DNA from: Acidobacteriota bacterium
GTDB taxonomy: Bacteria > Acidobacteriota > Terriglobia > Versatilivoradales > Versatilivoraceae
DNA length: 59,485 nucleotides
Direction: 5' to 3'
Assembly: GCA_022616615.1 (NCBI GenBank)
Contig: JAKEER010000114.1
Location: 1 to 59,485 of the forward strand
A model generated the notes under the pieces. It did not search any database and was not told the DNA's origin. It worked only from the letters and a program-made list of their open reading frames with translations. A program made the position numbers and the translations under genes. Of the stretch, positions 16,827 to 25,765 are shown one piece after another. Within the stretch, counting starts at the first letter, position 1; each line of letters opens with the position of its first letter.

Positions 16827-16967
16827 ATTTGATTATAGTGAGGAGGTGGTGACGGGCCTGAGGTTTTCGTTGGCGACCCGCCCGTTGGGTCAAACGCCAG
16901 AGGCAGTTAGATCCCTGGCGCTCTTTTTCTCTGTCTTACATTCCAACCCAATCTAGAGGAGGAAGTC

Positions 16968-17465
16968 ATGAGTCAGGCAACCAAGAGTCAAATCGATCCC
17001 TTGAACCGAAATAACTACGGCGCCGTTACGGCCATGCTTACGGTGACGGACGTCGAAAAGGCCTACGAATTCTGCCAAAAGGCCTTTGGCTTTGAAGGGC
17101 GTGGTGTCATGCCAGGTCCGGACGGAAAGCCCATCCACGCGGAGTTGAAGTTGCGAGACTCCGCTCTCATGCTGGGCCCGGAAAACCAGGCGTGGCAGGC
17201 TTCCAGCGCCAAGACCCTCGGCAACACTCCAGCCACCCTCTATCTCTATGTGGAAGATGTAGACAAGTCGGCCACGCAGGCCGCCAATGCGGGCGCAACG
17301 TTGCTTCAGCCGCCAACCGACATGTTCTGGGGCGATCGCACAGCCACGCTTGTCGATCCGGAAGGAAACAAGTGGATGCTCGCTACCCACAAGTCGGAAC
17401 CCACCCCTGAACAGATGGAAGCCGAGATGAAAAAGCAGTGTGCGCAGATGGGTCAGGCCAAGTAG
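16968..17465 (+). CDS. VOC-family (glyoxalase/bleomycin-resistance-like) protein 2
   Basis: 165 residues; AGAGGAGGAAG ribosome site precedes the ATG. VOC pattern: NNYGAVTAMLTVTDVEKAYE at the start, ELKLRDSALMLGPE, TLYLYVEDVDKSATQAANAG and FWGDRTATLVDPEGNKWMLA with probable metal ligand Glu in DPEGN. The C-terminal tail is helical and ends CAQMGQAK. It is divergent from the third ECF42 relic, so it was probably once under an ECF42-type factor. The substrate is unknown. Confidence 0.92.
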   Translation: MSQATKSQIDPLNRNNYGAVTAMLTVTDVEKAYEFCQKAFGFEGRGVMPGPDGKPIHAELKLRDSALMLGPENQAWQASSAKTLGNTPATLYLYVEDVDKSATQAANAGATLLQPPTDMFWGDRTATLVDPEGNKWMLATHKSEPTPEQMEAEMKKQCAQMGQAK

Positions 17466-17476
17466 CAAGACATTTT

Positions 17477-17508
17477 CTGCCGGCGCTCGAGGTCGCCAGC
17501 GCCGGCAG
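17477..17508 (+). terminator. Strong stem-loop after VOC gene
   Basis: CTGCCGGCGCT and AGCGCCGGCAG form a perfect 11-base stem with a 10-base loop, 11 bases after the stop at 17465. Only a short weak T-run (TTT) follows, so it may terminate inefficiently. The remainder of 17509-17802 holds no recognisable gene. Confidence 0.65.
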
Positions 17509-17802
17509 AGTTTGCCTCAACACAGTGACGTGAGAAGCGTGCGCCCAACGGGCGGCTGACCGGGTCGATGCAGCACGACTGATCCAGTCTGTTCAGCACC
17601 GTTCAGCTCCGTAGGCCTCGCAAGAATCATGGACAGGCAGAAACTACCCGCAGGTTGCGTGGGCTGCTCGTCCGGAGCCGAGCGGTCGACCGCACCTCGT
17701 GCAGCGAGAGCATCACCACGTGACGGTCGTGGTTTCAGCGAAAGAATAGTTCGAAGGGAAATGAAACGATGAAGACTCGAAATTAGCCACTCAGGAGGAT
17801 TC

Positions 17803-18165
17803 ATGCGCTACGTTGATGGTTACGTGCTGCCGGTACCGAAGAAAAATCCGCAGGTCTACCGGCGGATGGCTCAGAAGGCGGGAAAAATTTGGCGGGAGCA
17901 CGGCGCACTCGACTACAAGGAATGCGCCGGTGACGACCTCAAGAAAACCAAATGGAGTGTCCCGTTTTCGCGAATGATCAAGCTCAAGCCCGCCGAGACC
18001 GTGGTCTTCGCCTACATCGTGTTCAAGTCGCGCGCGCATCGCGACCGCGTCAACGCGAAAGTGATGAAGGACCCGCGCCTGGGAGCAGGCATGGAGGACA
18101 AGCCGATGCCTTTTGACATGAAGCGCATGGTCTACGGCGGATTCAAGGTCCTGGTCGACGCCTGA
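17803..18165 (+). CDS. DUF1428 family protein
   Basis: 120 residues; AGGAGG is 7 bases upstream. DUF1428 signature: MRYVDGYVLPVPKKNPQVYR, the HGALDYKECAGDDL segment, VVFAYIVFKSRAHRDRVNAK and the end MVYGGFKVLVDA. It belongs to the dimeric alpha-beta barrel (ABM-like) fold, like YCII proteins. Function unsettled. It is the last member of the ECF42-associated block of small enzyme-like families on this strand. Confidence 0.92.
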   Translation: MRYVDGYVLPVPKKNPQVYRRMAQKAGKIWREHGALDYKECAGDDLKKTKWSVPFSRMIKLKPAETVVFAYIVFKSRAHRDRVNAKVMKDPRLGAGMEDKPMPFDMKRMVYGGFKVLVDA

Positions 18166-18285
18166 GATCGGCGCTTCCCCGCTCGCACCCTGCACTTATG
18201 GAACGTGCTGATCTGCTGCTTGCAATGACTGAGGCGCCTATTGACGTCCAGAATTGTTGTTTCAACCCTCGAATGACTGGCGCGA

Positions 18286-19131
18286 ATGATCGTTCACCTC
18301 ATCGACGGCACCTATGAGCTCTTTCGTCACTTTTACGGAATCCGGCGCGCCAGGAAGACCGATCCCCCGTTCGGCGCGGTTGCGGGTGTGCTTCACACGG
18401 TTGTGCAGATGCTCGAGGGCGGAGCGACCCACATCGGAGTCGCGACTGACCACGTCATCGAGTCGTTCCGCAATGATCTCTGGCCGGAGTACAAGACCGG
18501 CGAAGGCATCGAGCCGGTCCTGCACGCTCAGTTCCTCCCGCTCGAGGAGGCGCTTGCCGCGATGGGCGTGGCCGTGTGGCCGATGATCGAGCTCGAAGCC
18601 GACGATGCGCTCGCTTCCGCGGCTCACATTGCGGCCCACGATGAGCGAGTGCAGAAGGTGTGCATCTGGACTCCGGACAAGGATCTCGCGCAATGCGTCG
18701 TGGGAGAGCGCGTGGTGCAAGTGGACCGGCGAAGCGGCCTGATCCGCGATGCAAACGGTGTCCGTGCCAAGTATGGTGTTGCGCCGCCGTGCATCCCGGA
18801 CTACCTCGCCTTGGTCGGTGACGCTGCCGATGGCTATCCGGGAATCGCGGGCTGCGGGCCCAAGACGGCCGCCCGACTCATTAACCGTTACGGCCGGCTC
18901 GAAGACTTCCCTTTTGAGATTCTGAACGACAACGTCGCTAGCGCGCTGCTCTTTAAGAAGCTCGCGACGCTGCGAATCGATGCGCCGCTGTTCAGCGATG
19001 TCGAGCAGCTGCGCTGGCGCGGAGCGACGGCTTCCTTTGCGTCAGTGGCTGAGAAAGTCGGCGATGCGCGCTTGGCGACGCGCGTGCTCGATCTGGAGAA
19101 CCAACTCTCAGAGAAAAGCTCCGCAAAATAA
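18286..19131 (+). CDS. 5'-3' exonuclease / flap-endonuclease-like protein
   Basis: 281 residues with the PIN-like nuclease and H3TH domains of the DNA polymerase I N-terminus, but free-standing. Motifs: MIVHLIDGTYELFRHFYG, IGVATDHVIESFRNDLWPEY, the metal-binding acidic cluster IELEADDALASAAHIA and WTPDKDLAQCV, and the DNA-binding LVGDAADGYPGIAGCGPKTA. The arginine of the FDxxxxxFR motif is present (FRND), and the acidic residues D7, E99, D101, D102, D125, D127, D176 and D179 (approximate) appear conserved. Likely an RNA-primer or flap nuclease. It is followed by a convergent gene with only 40 bases between. Confidence 0.9.
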   Translation: MIVHLIDGTYELFRHFYGIRRARKTDPPFGAVAGVLHTVVQMLEGGATHIGVATDHVIESFRNDLWPEYKTGEGIEPVLHAQFLPLEEALAAMGVAVWPMIELEADDALASAAHIAAHDERVQKVCIWTPDKDLAQCVVGERVVQVDRRSGLIRDANGVRAKYGVAPPCIPDYLALVGDAADGYPGIAGCGPKTAARLINRYGRLEDFPFEILNDNVASALLFKKLATLRIDAPLFSDVEQLRWRGATASFASVAEKVGDARLATRVLDLENQLSEKSSAK

Positions 19132-19171
19132 GTTGCTTGCTAATAGGGGCGGGACGCCCGCGCTCCCAGGC

Positions 19172-22000
19172 CTAGCTTCGTCGGCGATTGGGCAGGCTGG
19201 CCTCGGCTTCCCAGATGATTTTGGTACTGGGCAGAGCGGCCTTCAGCGTTGCATGCCCCTTTTCCGTCACCAGGGTGTGGTAAAGGTTGAGGCTCTTCAA
19301 GCGTGGATACTGGCGCAGGTTAGCGACAGACGCGTCGGTGACGTGCGTGCTGTCGAGACTGAGGTCGGTTAGCCCGATCAATGGCGCGAGATGCTCGAGG
19401 CCGGCATCAGTGATCTCACCATAGTCCACAGCCAGTCTCGTGAGACTCGTCAATGCGCTCAGGTGCGCCAAGCCCTGATCGGAGATGCGCGTGCGGATCA
19501 GATCGAGACTCTCGAGTGTTTTCAAATTTGCCAGATAGGCCAGACCCTTGTCCGTGAAGCGAGCGTCGCGAAGAATGAGCGTCCTGAGATTCCTGAGAGC
19601 CTTCAGCGGCTCAAGCCCCGCGTCAGTCAGGTCGGTTGCGGCTAGATCCAAAGACTCGAGCTGCGTCAGCAACTGAAGCGGCGCGCCGTCAGAAATCTCC
19701 GTCGCTGCCAGCGACAGCCGTCGCAGGCTACGCATCCTGGCCAGATGCTCGAGAGCCGAGTTCCTGACGGGAGAGCCGTGCAGATCCAGTTCTTCGAGTC
19801 CCGCCAGCTCCTTCAACGCAACAAGCCCAGCGCCTTCAATGTAGGTGTTAGCGAGGCTGAGCTTGCGCAAAGCGCGCAAGTCGGACAGGTGCGCCAGCGC
19901 GGCGTCGGTAATCTGCGTATTGTTGAGATTCAGCGCAACCAACGCCGCAAGCCGGGCCAGATGCCGGACACCGGCGTCGCCGATCTCAGTGGCTTCAAGA
20001 TTCAGCTTGCGAAGTTGCGGAAAAGAGCTGAGTCTTTCCAGACTTGAATCGGTAACGGCCGCACCAGCCAGGGTCAGCACGCCCTCCGCTGAGGGGCGGA
20101 AGAGGTCGTCGCCCAACCGCGGTCGCGCAGATTGTTCGGCAAAGAGAACGTGCGCGGCGGGCAGTGCAGCACGCAGGCCATCAAAGCCGTCCTTTGTCAC
20201 GCGGGAATAGCGCAAGTCGATCGCTGCCAGTTGCTTCAAAACTTGCAATCGCTCCAGGCCAGGGTTGCCGATCTTGGTGCGATAGAGGTTGACCTGTTCC
20301 AGATGGTTCAGGTTAGCCAGAACTGATGCTGTCGCGTCTGTGACAGCGCAGCCCATCAGGTTGAGCTTCTTGAGGAGCTTCAGACCTTTAAGGTGCAGAA
20401 GGCCGGCATCAGTGATGGCCGTGCCATGCAGGTCGAGCTCCTCTAAATTCGAGAACTGGCCCACGATTCGCATGGAGGCATCTGTGACTAACGTGTCGCC
20501 TAGTGCCAGACGGCGGAGGTTGGTCGCGCCAGCCAGGCTTCGCAGGCCCTTGTCATCAAGCGGGCAAAGCGTTACATCCAGCGCTTCCAGCTTGCGGAAG
20601 GGCGCCAACGTCTGCCCGGTGACGTCCGACTGGTGCAGTACCAGTTCCCGGAGTTTCGTCAGTCCCGCAATCTCACTCAGCCCTTCATCCTTGAAGCGAA
20701 CGCGGTCGAGAAAGTGGTCGCTAAAAGTGAGGACCTCAAAAGTCGGAATAGACGAGACGAAACGGAGGTCCTTGCTGCCGTCCCGTCCACTATCGGCGTT
20801 GCGATTCCAAAAGGGGCCGGGCAGATGCAGTTCCTTGAGAAAGCGCAGCGACGTGAGGCGTTCCAGATCCGGTGGATCGGCATTCACACCCACCCAGTCG
20901 AGAGATTCGAGTTGGAGATTATCGACTGGAAGCTGGGCAATATCGGCGATGTAGCTTTCTTGTCCGGCCAGCCGGACGCGTCCGCCCATCGCAAGCGTCC
21001 ATTCAGCGACCAGCCAATCGGGAGTCGCCACCGTTGCAGTACCCCGAAACGCGAGCAGCGGCTTCAGTTTTTCCACCGATTCAGGCGCCAGCTTTGCTCC
21101 GGTGAGATAAAGTTTTCGCAGCGCCGTCAAAGACAGCAAGCTCGGCACGGCCGAATCGCCCAGCTTGCTTGCTAAACCCAGCCGAAGTTCCTGTAGCCGC
21201 GGCAGTCCAGCCAGTCCAGCGAGTGCCTCCGCGGTTACCGGCTGACGCGTCAAGTCCAGCCGCTCCAGATTCACCAAGCCCGCTAAATGAGACAAGTTTC
21301 GCAGTTGGGCACGCTCTGCTTCCGGATGTCCAGGCCGGTCGACGCCACGATCGGCCAGCGTCGCCCCGGCCAGGCTCAAGCTCCGCAAAGGTTGCAGCTG
21401 GCCAATTCGTCCCAGGTTTTCATCGGTAAGCGCCAAGCCCCACAGGCCTGAATCCACGCGCTGGATACCACTCACATCAAGATTCAACAGAGAGCGAAAC
21501 TGCTTCAGCAGCGGCAAGCAGGAGCCGTTCAAGCGGTTTCCGCCGATGACTAAGGTTTTCAACCGCGGCAAGTTGGCAAGGTGTTCGAAGCCTTCGTCTT
21601 CAATCTGCGTAAACCCCAGGTCCAGGCTACGTAGCCCAGTTAGATGGGACAGGTGCTCAAACACCTTGCTCGTAACCTTGGTTCCTCTCAAGCTAAGATG
21701 TTCGAGGTTTTTCCAGCTACGAAGGTGGGTGATTCCATCTTCGGTGATGCGCTCAGCGTAATAGCAGTTCAGCTCGACGACGTTGTCGAGTTTTTTCAGA
21801 TGCTCCAGCCCGCCGTCGGTAACTCGAGTATGCGAAAGGTCCAGTTTCAGCAAATGGCGCAACTGCGCCACCTTCGCCAGATCAGCGTCAGTGGCCCAAG
21901 TCGAAGTCAGGTCCAACTCAATGATGTTGCCCTGGGCATCCCTGACAGTTTGCGCGCCGGCGAGCGAAAAGGTGAGGAGGAGTGCTAAGAGGAAAGACAT
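19172..22000 (-). CDS. Very long secreted leucine-rich-repeat protein
   Basis: 942 residues. N-terminal hydrophobic leader (MSFLLALLLTFSLAGAQT) predicts export. The remainder is built of more than 30 LRRs of about 24 residues with the pattern LxxLxxLxLxxTxITDAGLxxL, in two or three blocks separated by less regular stretches (around residues 330-400 and 600-650). This is the bacterial LRR_6-like type common in Planctomycetes and Acidobacteria and predicts an extended solenoid for protein or glycan binding. It lies downstream of DUF1552, DUF1592 and cupin genes on the same strand and may be co-expressed with them. A weak TTG or ATG start choice is possible; the leader supports this one. Confidence 0.92.
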   Translation of the reverse strand: MSFLLALLLTFSLAGAQTVRDAQGNIIELDLTSTWATDADLAKVAQLRHLLKLDLSHTRVTDGGLEHLKKLDNVVELNCYYAERITEDGITHLRSWKNLEHLSLRGTKVTSKVFEHLSHLTGLRSLDLGFTQIEDEGFEHLANLPRLKTLVIGGNRLNGSCLPLLKQFRSLLNLDVSGIQRVDSGLWGLALTDENLGRIGQLQPLRSLSLAGATLADRGVDRPGHPEAERAQLRNLSHLAGLVNLERLDLTRQPVTAEALAGLAGLPRLQELRLGLASKLGDSAVPSLLSLTALRKLYLTGAKLAPESVEKLKPLLAFRGTATVATPDWLVAEWTLAMGGRVRLAGQESYIADIAQLPVDNLQLESLDWVGVNADPPDLERLTSLRFLKELHLPGPFWNRNADSGRDGSKDLRFVSSIPTFEVLTFSDHFLDRVRFKDEGLSEIAGLTKLRELVLHQSDVTGQTLAPFRKLEALDVTLCPLDDKGLRSLAGATNLRRLALGDTLVTDASMRIVGQFSNLEELDLHGTAITDAGLLHLKGLKLLKKLNLMGCAVTDATASVLANLNHLEQVNLYRTKIGNPGLERLQVLKQLAAIDLRYSRVTKDGFDGLRAALPAAHVLFAEQSARPRLGDDLFRPSAEGVLTLAGAAVTDSSLERLSSFPQLRKLNLEATEIGDAGVRHLARLAALVALNLNNTQITDAALAHLSDLRALRKLSLANTYIEGAGLVALKELAGLEELDLHGSPVRNSALEHLARMRSLRRLSLAATEISDGAPLQLLTQLESLDLAATDLTDAGLEPLKALRNLRTLILRDARFTDKGLAYLANLKTLESLDLIRTRISDQGLAHLSALTSLTRLAVDYGEITDAGLEHLAPLIGLTDLSLDSTHVTDASVANLRQYPRLKSLNLYHTLVTEKGHATLKAALPSTKIIWEAEASLPNRRRS

Positions 22001-22026
22001 GAGGTTTTATGCCTTTGGAGCCTTTG

Positions 22027-22095
22027 CGTCATTCCCGGGAAGCGGGAATCCAGTGTCCGTCGGAGACACTGGATTCCCGCTTTCGCGGGAATGAC
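22027..22095. repeat. Dispersed inverted-repeat element (ATTCCCGC-type)
   Basis: GTCATTCCCGGGAAGCGGGA and its partner TTCCCGCTTTCGCGGGAATG flank CAGTGTCCGTCGGAGACACTG, itself a hairpin. It is the most complete copy and sits between DUF1552 and the LRR gene. Confidence 0.85.
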
Positions 22096-22156
22096 CTGGC
22101 TCCTTTTGGTTCTGGTCCGACCACGATGGAAGAGCCCATGGTCGAGGCTCTGCTAT

Positions 22157-23449
22157 CTACACAACCTCTGCTAGCTTGCGACCCGCCGTCGGAAAACTTC
22201 CGACACGTGCGCCGACGACTTCCTCTGCCAGCGTGAGGTACAAATCGCCCAGCGTTCCTGTCGTCCTCGTGTGCAGCCCAGTCTTCAGGGAAGAAGCGTG
22301 CCCCGCCACGATCACGGCGAGGTTATTGTTCTTGTGCGGATTGGCTTCAGCGTGCTCATGTACAAACAGCAGGCAGGTGTTGTCGAGCAACGACCCATCG
22401 CCCTCCGGCGTCGCTTTCAACCGACCGACCAAGTAGGCAAACTCCTCTACGTGCCAGCGGCAAATGTCGCGGAGTATCCGCATGCCTCGGGGCGTCTCCA
22501 CCTGCCCGTGAGTGTACTCGTGATGCCGCTGCGCTGTAAGTCCGAGCCACGGAAAACGCGACAGCCCCTGGCACTTTGTCAGCATGTACGACGCTACCAG
22601 CGTTTGCCCGGAAGCCAGCGCATGCACTAGGAGGTCGCTCTGCAGCTTGGCAATTCGCGGCCAATCGCGCAGATCCCCGCCTTCTGCCGGACGTTCCACT
22701 ACGGTTCGATACTCTGGCGGCAGGCTCGCAATCGACTTCTCCAGTTCTCGCACGGACCCCAGATACTCGTCGAGTCGCGCCTGGTCGTCATTCTCAAGCT
22801 GGGATCTCAGCGCGCGTGCCTCCTGCTGCACGGAGTCGAGAATGCTTTTTCTTCGCTTCACCCAAGAGGGTTCATTCACACCAAACAACCGGTCGAACAA
22901 CTGGTGCGGCAGCATTTCCGGCGGCAAGGGCCGGTCACGGTCCGCCCAGCTCAAGTTGCGCTGAATGCTTTCGCCAAAAGACTCTTGCGAAACGCCTATC
23001 TGCAGCGACCGGAAACGTGTCTCCTCTCCAATCTTCCGCGCAATGACCTGGTCGATGGATCGTCCACCGGCGCCGCGCCCGGTAAAAGGTTGCCCCGAAA
23101 CTAGGGCGCTCATCGAGGGGTAGTGGCTGTTTCCCGGCTGCGGGACTCGCGCTGCCGGGCTGTCTAGTCCGGTAAACACATGAATGTCGTCGCGGAATGG
23201 CGCCAGGGGGCTCAAACAGGGCGTGATCTCGAACCCGGCTCCGGTCTTGCGGGGAATCCAGTACTTTTCCGGAATCCCGTTCCCGTTAAACCAAAGCACA
23301 AAGCGCTTCGGGAGCGTTTTCACGCCGCCAGCATAGGCTGTTCCGTTGGAATTGAACATCGCTGCCAGCGGTGGCAATCCAATGCGTACGACAGCTCCCG
23401 CCAAGCCCATAGTCTTCAAGAACGTACGTCGTGAAAGAAAAGCAGCCAT
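22157..23449 (-). CDS. DUF1552 secreted protein
   Basis: 430 residues from ATG 23449, supported by GGAGGTGAACAC directly upstream (an earlier in-frame codon at 23500 lacks this). Leader [18 protein letters not shown] is Tat-like (SRRTFLK), so the protein is exported folded. DUF1552 body: [51 protein letters not shown], and the C-terminal [19 protein letters not shown] with HAGG-like GHASSL. The family is nearly always found beside DUF1592/DUF1588 haem-like proteins, as here. Enzymatic role is unknown. Confidence 0.93.
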   Translation of the reverse strand: MAAFLSRRTFLKTMGLAGAVVRIGLPPLAAMFNSNGTAYAGGVKTLPKRFVLWFNGNGIPEKYWIPRKTGAGFEITPCLSPLAPFRDDIHVFTGLDSPAARVPQPGNSHYPSMSALVSGQPFTGRGAGGRSIDQVIARKIGEETRFRSLQIGVSQESFGESIQRNLSWADRDRPLPPEMLPHQLFDRLFGVNEPSWVKRRKSILDSVQQEARALRSQLENDDQARLDEYLGSVRELEKSIASLPPEYRTVVERPAEGGDLRDWPRIAKLQSDLLVHALASGQTLVASYMLTKCQGLSRFPWLGLTAQRHHEYTHGQVETPRGMRILRDICRWHVEEFAYLVGRLKATPEGDGSLLDNTCLLFVHEHAEANPHKNNNLAVIVAGHASSLKTGLHTRTTGTLGDLYLTLAEEVVGARVGSFPTAGRKLAEVV

Positions 23450-23566
23450 GTGTTCACCTCCAAAATCGATCGGCCCTGAAGCCAGAACTCCTCTCCTCAA
23501 GATGAGGAGGGAGCGCTGACCGCCGGCTAGGGCGGGCGTGGTCGGAATGAGGCGGGGTCCTGGGTA

Positions 23567-23645
23567 TTCTCAGGACCCCCTGCCGCAAAGAGCGCGGCGT
23601 CCCCCTTGCCAAGGGTGACAAAGGAGTTTCGGCCGGGTCAGAATG
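23567..23645. repeat. CCTGCCGCAAA-GCGCGGC composite repeat
   Basis: CCCCCTGCCGCAAAGAGCGCG followed by CCAAGGGTGACAAAGGAG. Related copies are at about 49345-49440 (same orientation) and about 50296-50362 (inverted). Lies in the 265-base gap between DUF1592 and DUF1552. Confidence 0.6.
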
Positions 23646-23714
23646 TAGAAACTGAGGCTATGTCTGAGCCCGCCCCTCCTCACCCGAGGAGGGGACTCCC
23701 AAACCCCCTTCGCT

Positions 23715-25643
23715 TCAACGCGGACTCAGCCCTGCCGAATCCCGATTAGTCCGCGACACCGCCGTCGCAACGACCAACTCACGAAACTTGAACCCCGACT
23801 CACGATATCGCTCCAAGGCAGCATCAATCAGTTGCTGGTCATCCGGCTCCTCAGGCCTGCCGTTGGCCCAGCGGAACAGCAACTTCACCACACACTTCTG
23901 GCAGCCCGGATCCCGCGCGAGGATCTCGCCCAGCTGCCGCGGCGACCGGAAGGTCGAGTCCTTCAGGCCGAGCACATCGCCTGCAGCTTCAATGTCCAGC
24001 TTGTACTCGGTCGGCTTCGTCTTCCTCTTCGTTGCGGTCTCGTCATAAGTGGGGAAAATCGTGACCAACTGCTTCTCCCGATACCTGCCGACGGCGTCGA
24101 ACTTTTCGAAGCCGAAGCCAATCGTATCTACGAGGGAATGGCAGCCTGAACAGGCCTGATTAGAGAGATGGATTTGCAGCCGCTCCCGTGTCGTCGCCGG
24201 CTTTTCGTCAGTAACCGGCGGCAAGGTTGTATTCACGCCAGCCGGTGGCGGTGGCACCACCTGGCACAAGAAGTGTTCGCGCACGAAGAGCCCACGCTCG
24301 GTGGGCGAAGTCTCTGCAGGCTTGCTGGTCAACGCCAGAAAGGTAGCCTGGCCAAGAACTCCGGCGCGCTCAGAATCAGCGCCAAACTCCACGCGGCCCC
24401 AAGGCTCTTGCGGCGCGGGCACACCATACAGTTTCGCCAGCTCCGGAGACAAGTACGCATAACGCGCCGTGAAGAACTCACGGAAGTCACGGTCCTCCCA
24501 CACTAGCGAACGAAAAAGCCGGCGGGTTTCCTCCGTCATTGCAGCGACCAGCTCGGCCGTGAACTCTGGAAACAAACGCCGGTCGCGAATAGCGTTCCTC
24601 AGCCGGTCGAAGCGCATCCATTGCGCCAGAAACTCATCGAGCGCATCCTGGGCCCGCGAATCCTGAAGCATCCGGCTGACCTGTTTCTCGACGCCGGCTG
24701 GAGTGTTCAACTCGCCCCTCTCTGCAGCCCTGAACAGCGCTTCGTCCGGCATGGTGTCCCAGAGAAAATAGGACAGCCGGCTGGCCGCGCCGTGCGCCCC
24801 GGTGGCGAGGTGAAACAGGAAGTGCGGCGATTGCAGCATTGTTTCGACGACGACCTGCGCCCCGCTCAGGAAGTCCTTCTCCTGCCTGAACAAGGCCTCA
24901 TAACGCGCCACTTCAATCTTATCGAGCGGTCGGCGAAAGGCTCTCTTGCCAAAAGCCCGGATGAACTCAGTATGGCAGCCTGCAGCTTCCACTACGCACG
25001 GCGCCAACTTACGCGTGTCGCCGCCACGAAAAGCTGCGCGGGCCAGCCTTTCTGCGGCCCGGGCATAGGCTTCGGCAAGCAGCGGCGAAACCGGCTGCCC
25101 ATCGGCCTGGTTCGTGAACCCATGAATGAAGTCTTCCTTGGGGAACTGGTCCGCGGGTCGCGTCTCTTCACCCAAAAGATCCCGAACCGTGTGGTTGTAC
25201 TGGCTGTGTGTCAAGCGCCTCAGCACCATCCTCGATTTGCCGGTGTGGGTTTGCCTCTCTGCGGCGGCTGCTTCCGGTAGTGCGGCCAGGTGTTCCACCC
25301 AGGCACGCAGGATCTTCTCTTCTTCACTTCCCTTTCTGATTCGCTCGCCCCCTGCATGCGTCACGCGATTCGTCGGCTTCAAAAACAGCAATGAAGCCTC
25401 GGGCTGTCCTGCATGGACAACGGCTCGCAAACGCAACCCAAATCGTGCAATCTCCTCGTTGGAAGCTCCTTCGCCAGGGAATTGCACCCGTGTGGCCGAT
25501 GCCACGCCATTGTCGTTATGGCAGGCGCGGCATTGAGCCTTCTCCAAGACCGGATAGACACGGGATGCAAAATCCTGCGCCGAGAGCCGGATGGCCTGTG
25601 ACACCGTCAGAGCAACCCAAATTGCAGGCACTGCGCATCTCAC
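23715..25643 (-). CDS. DUF1592/DUF1588/DUF1585 haem-c-like secreted protein
   Basis: 642 residues from a GTG start at 25643 with GGAG 8 bases upstream; a longer upstream extension reads through repeat DNA and is rejected. A leader VPAIWVALTVSQAIRLSA is followed by CRACH (about 38-42) and, near residue 498, CSGCH: two CxxCH haem-c attachment motifs. Domains in order: DUF1587 (LTHSQYNHTVRDLL), DUF1592/DUF1595 (FRRPLDKIEVARYEALF; FLFHLATGAHGAASRLSYFL), DUF1588 (LASKPAETSPTERGLFVREH-like) and DUF1585 (end). Exported, probably periplasmic and redox-active. Typical partner of DUF1552 next door. Substrate unknown. Confidence 0.9.
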   Translation of the reverse strand: MRCAVPAIWVALTVSQAIRLSAQDFASRVYPVLEKAQCRACHNDNGVASATRVQFPGEGASNEEIARFGLRLRAVVHAGQPEASLLFLKPTNRVTHAGGERIRKGSEEEKILRAWVEHLAALPEAAAAERQTHTGKSRMVLRRLTHSQYNHTVRDLLGEETRPADQFPKEDFIHGFTNQADGQPVSPLLAEAYARAAERLARAAFRGGDTRKLAPCVVEAAGCHTEFIRAFGKRAFRRPLDKIEVARYEALFRQEKDFLSGAQVVVETMLQSPHFLFHLATGAHGAASRLSYFLWDTMPDEALFRAAERGELNTPAGVEKQVSRMLQDSRAQDALDEFLAQWMRFDRLRNAIRDRRLFPEFTAELVAAMTEETRRLFRSLVWEDRDFREFFTARYAYLSPELAKLYGVPAPQEPWGRVEFGADSERAGVLGQATFLALTSKPAETSPTERGLFVREHFLCQVVPPPPAGVNTTLPPVTDEKPATTRERLQIHLSNQACSGCHSLVDTIGFGFEKFDAVGRYREKQLVTIFPTYDETATKRKTKPTEYKLDIEAAGDVLGLKDSTFRSPRQLGEILARDPGCQKCVVKLLFRWANGRPEEPDDQQLIDAALERYRESGFKFRELVVATAVSRTNRDSAGLSPR

Positions 25644-25670
25644 GTTGCTAGCTCCAACCCGACAGATACG

Positions 25671-25730
25671 GTGAAACGGCGAGACGGCGAAGAGAATAGA
25701 GCATCGCGCCGTTTCGCCGTCTCGCCACGT
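25671..25730. terminator. Inverted repeat after cupin gene
   Basis: GGTGAAACGGCGAGACGGCG and CGCCGTTTCGCCGTCTCGCC form a long stem with a loop of about 20 bases. It lies between the stop of the minus-strand cupin gene and the start of the DUF1592 gene and is a plausible transcription stop, or a dispersed repeat. Confidence 0.45.
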
Positions 25731-25765
25731 CGCCGGATCACTGTCGTTCCTTGTCACTGTCGCGC

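Noticed and set aside
20633-21175. Open frame opposite the LRR gene
   Set aside because: Antisense to a regular LRR protein; no domain features.
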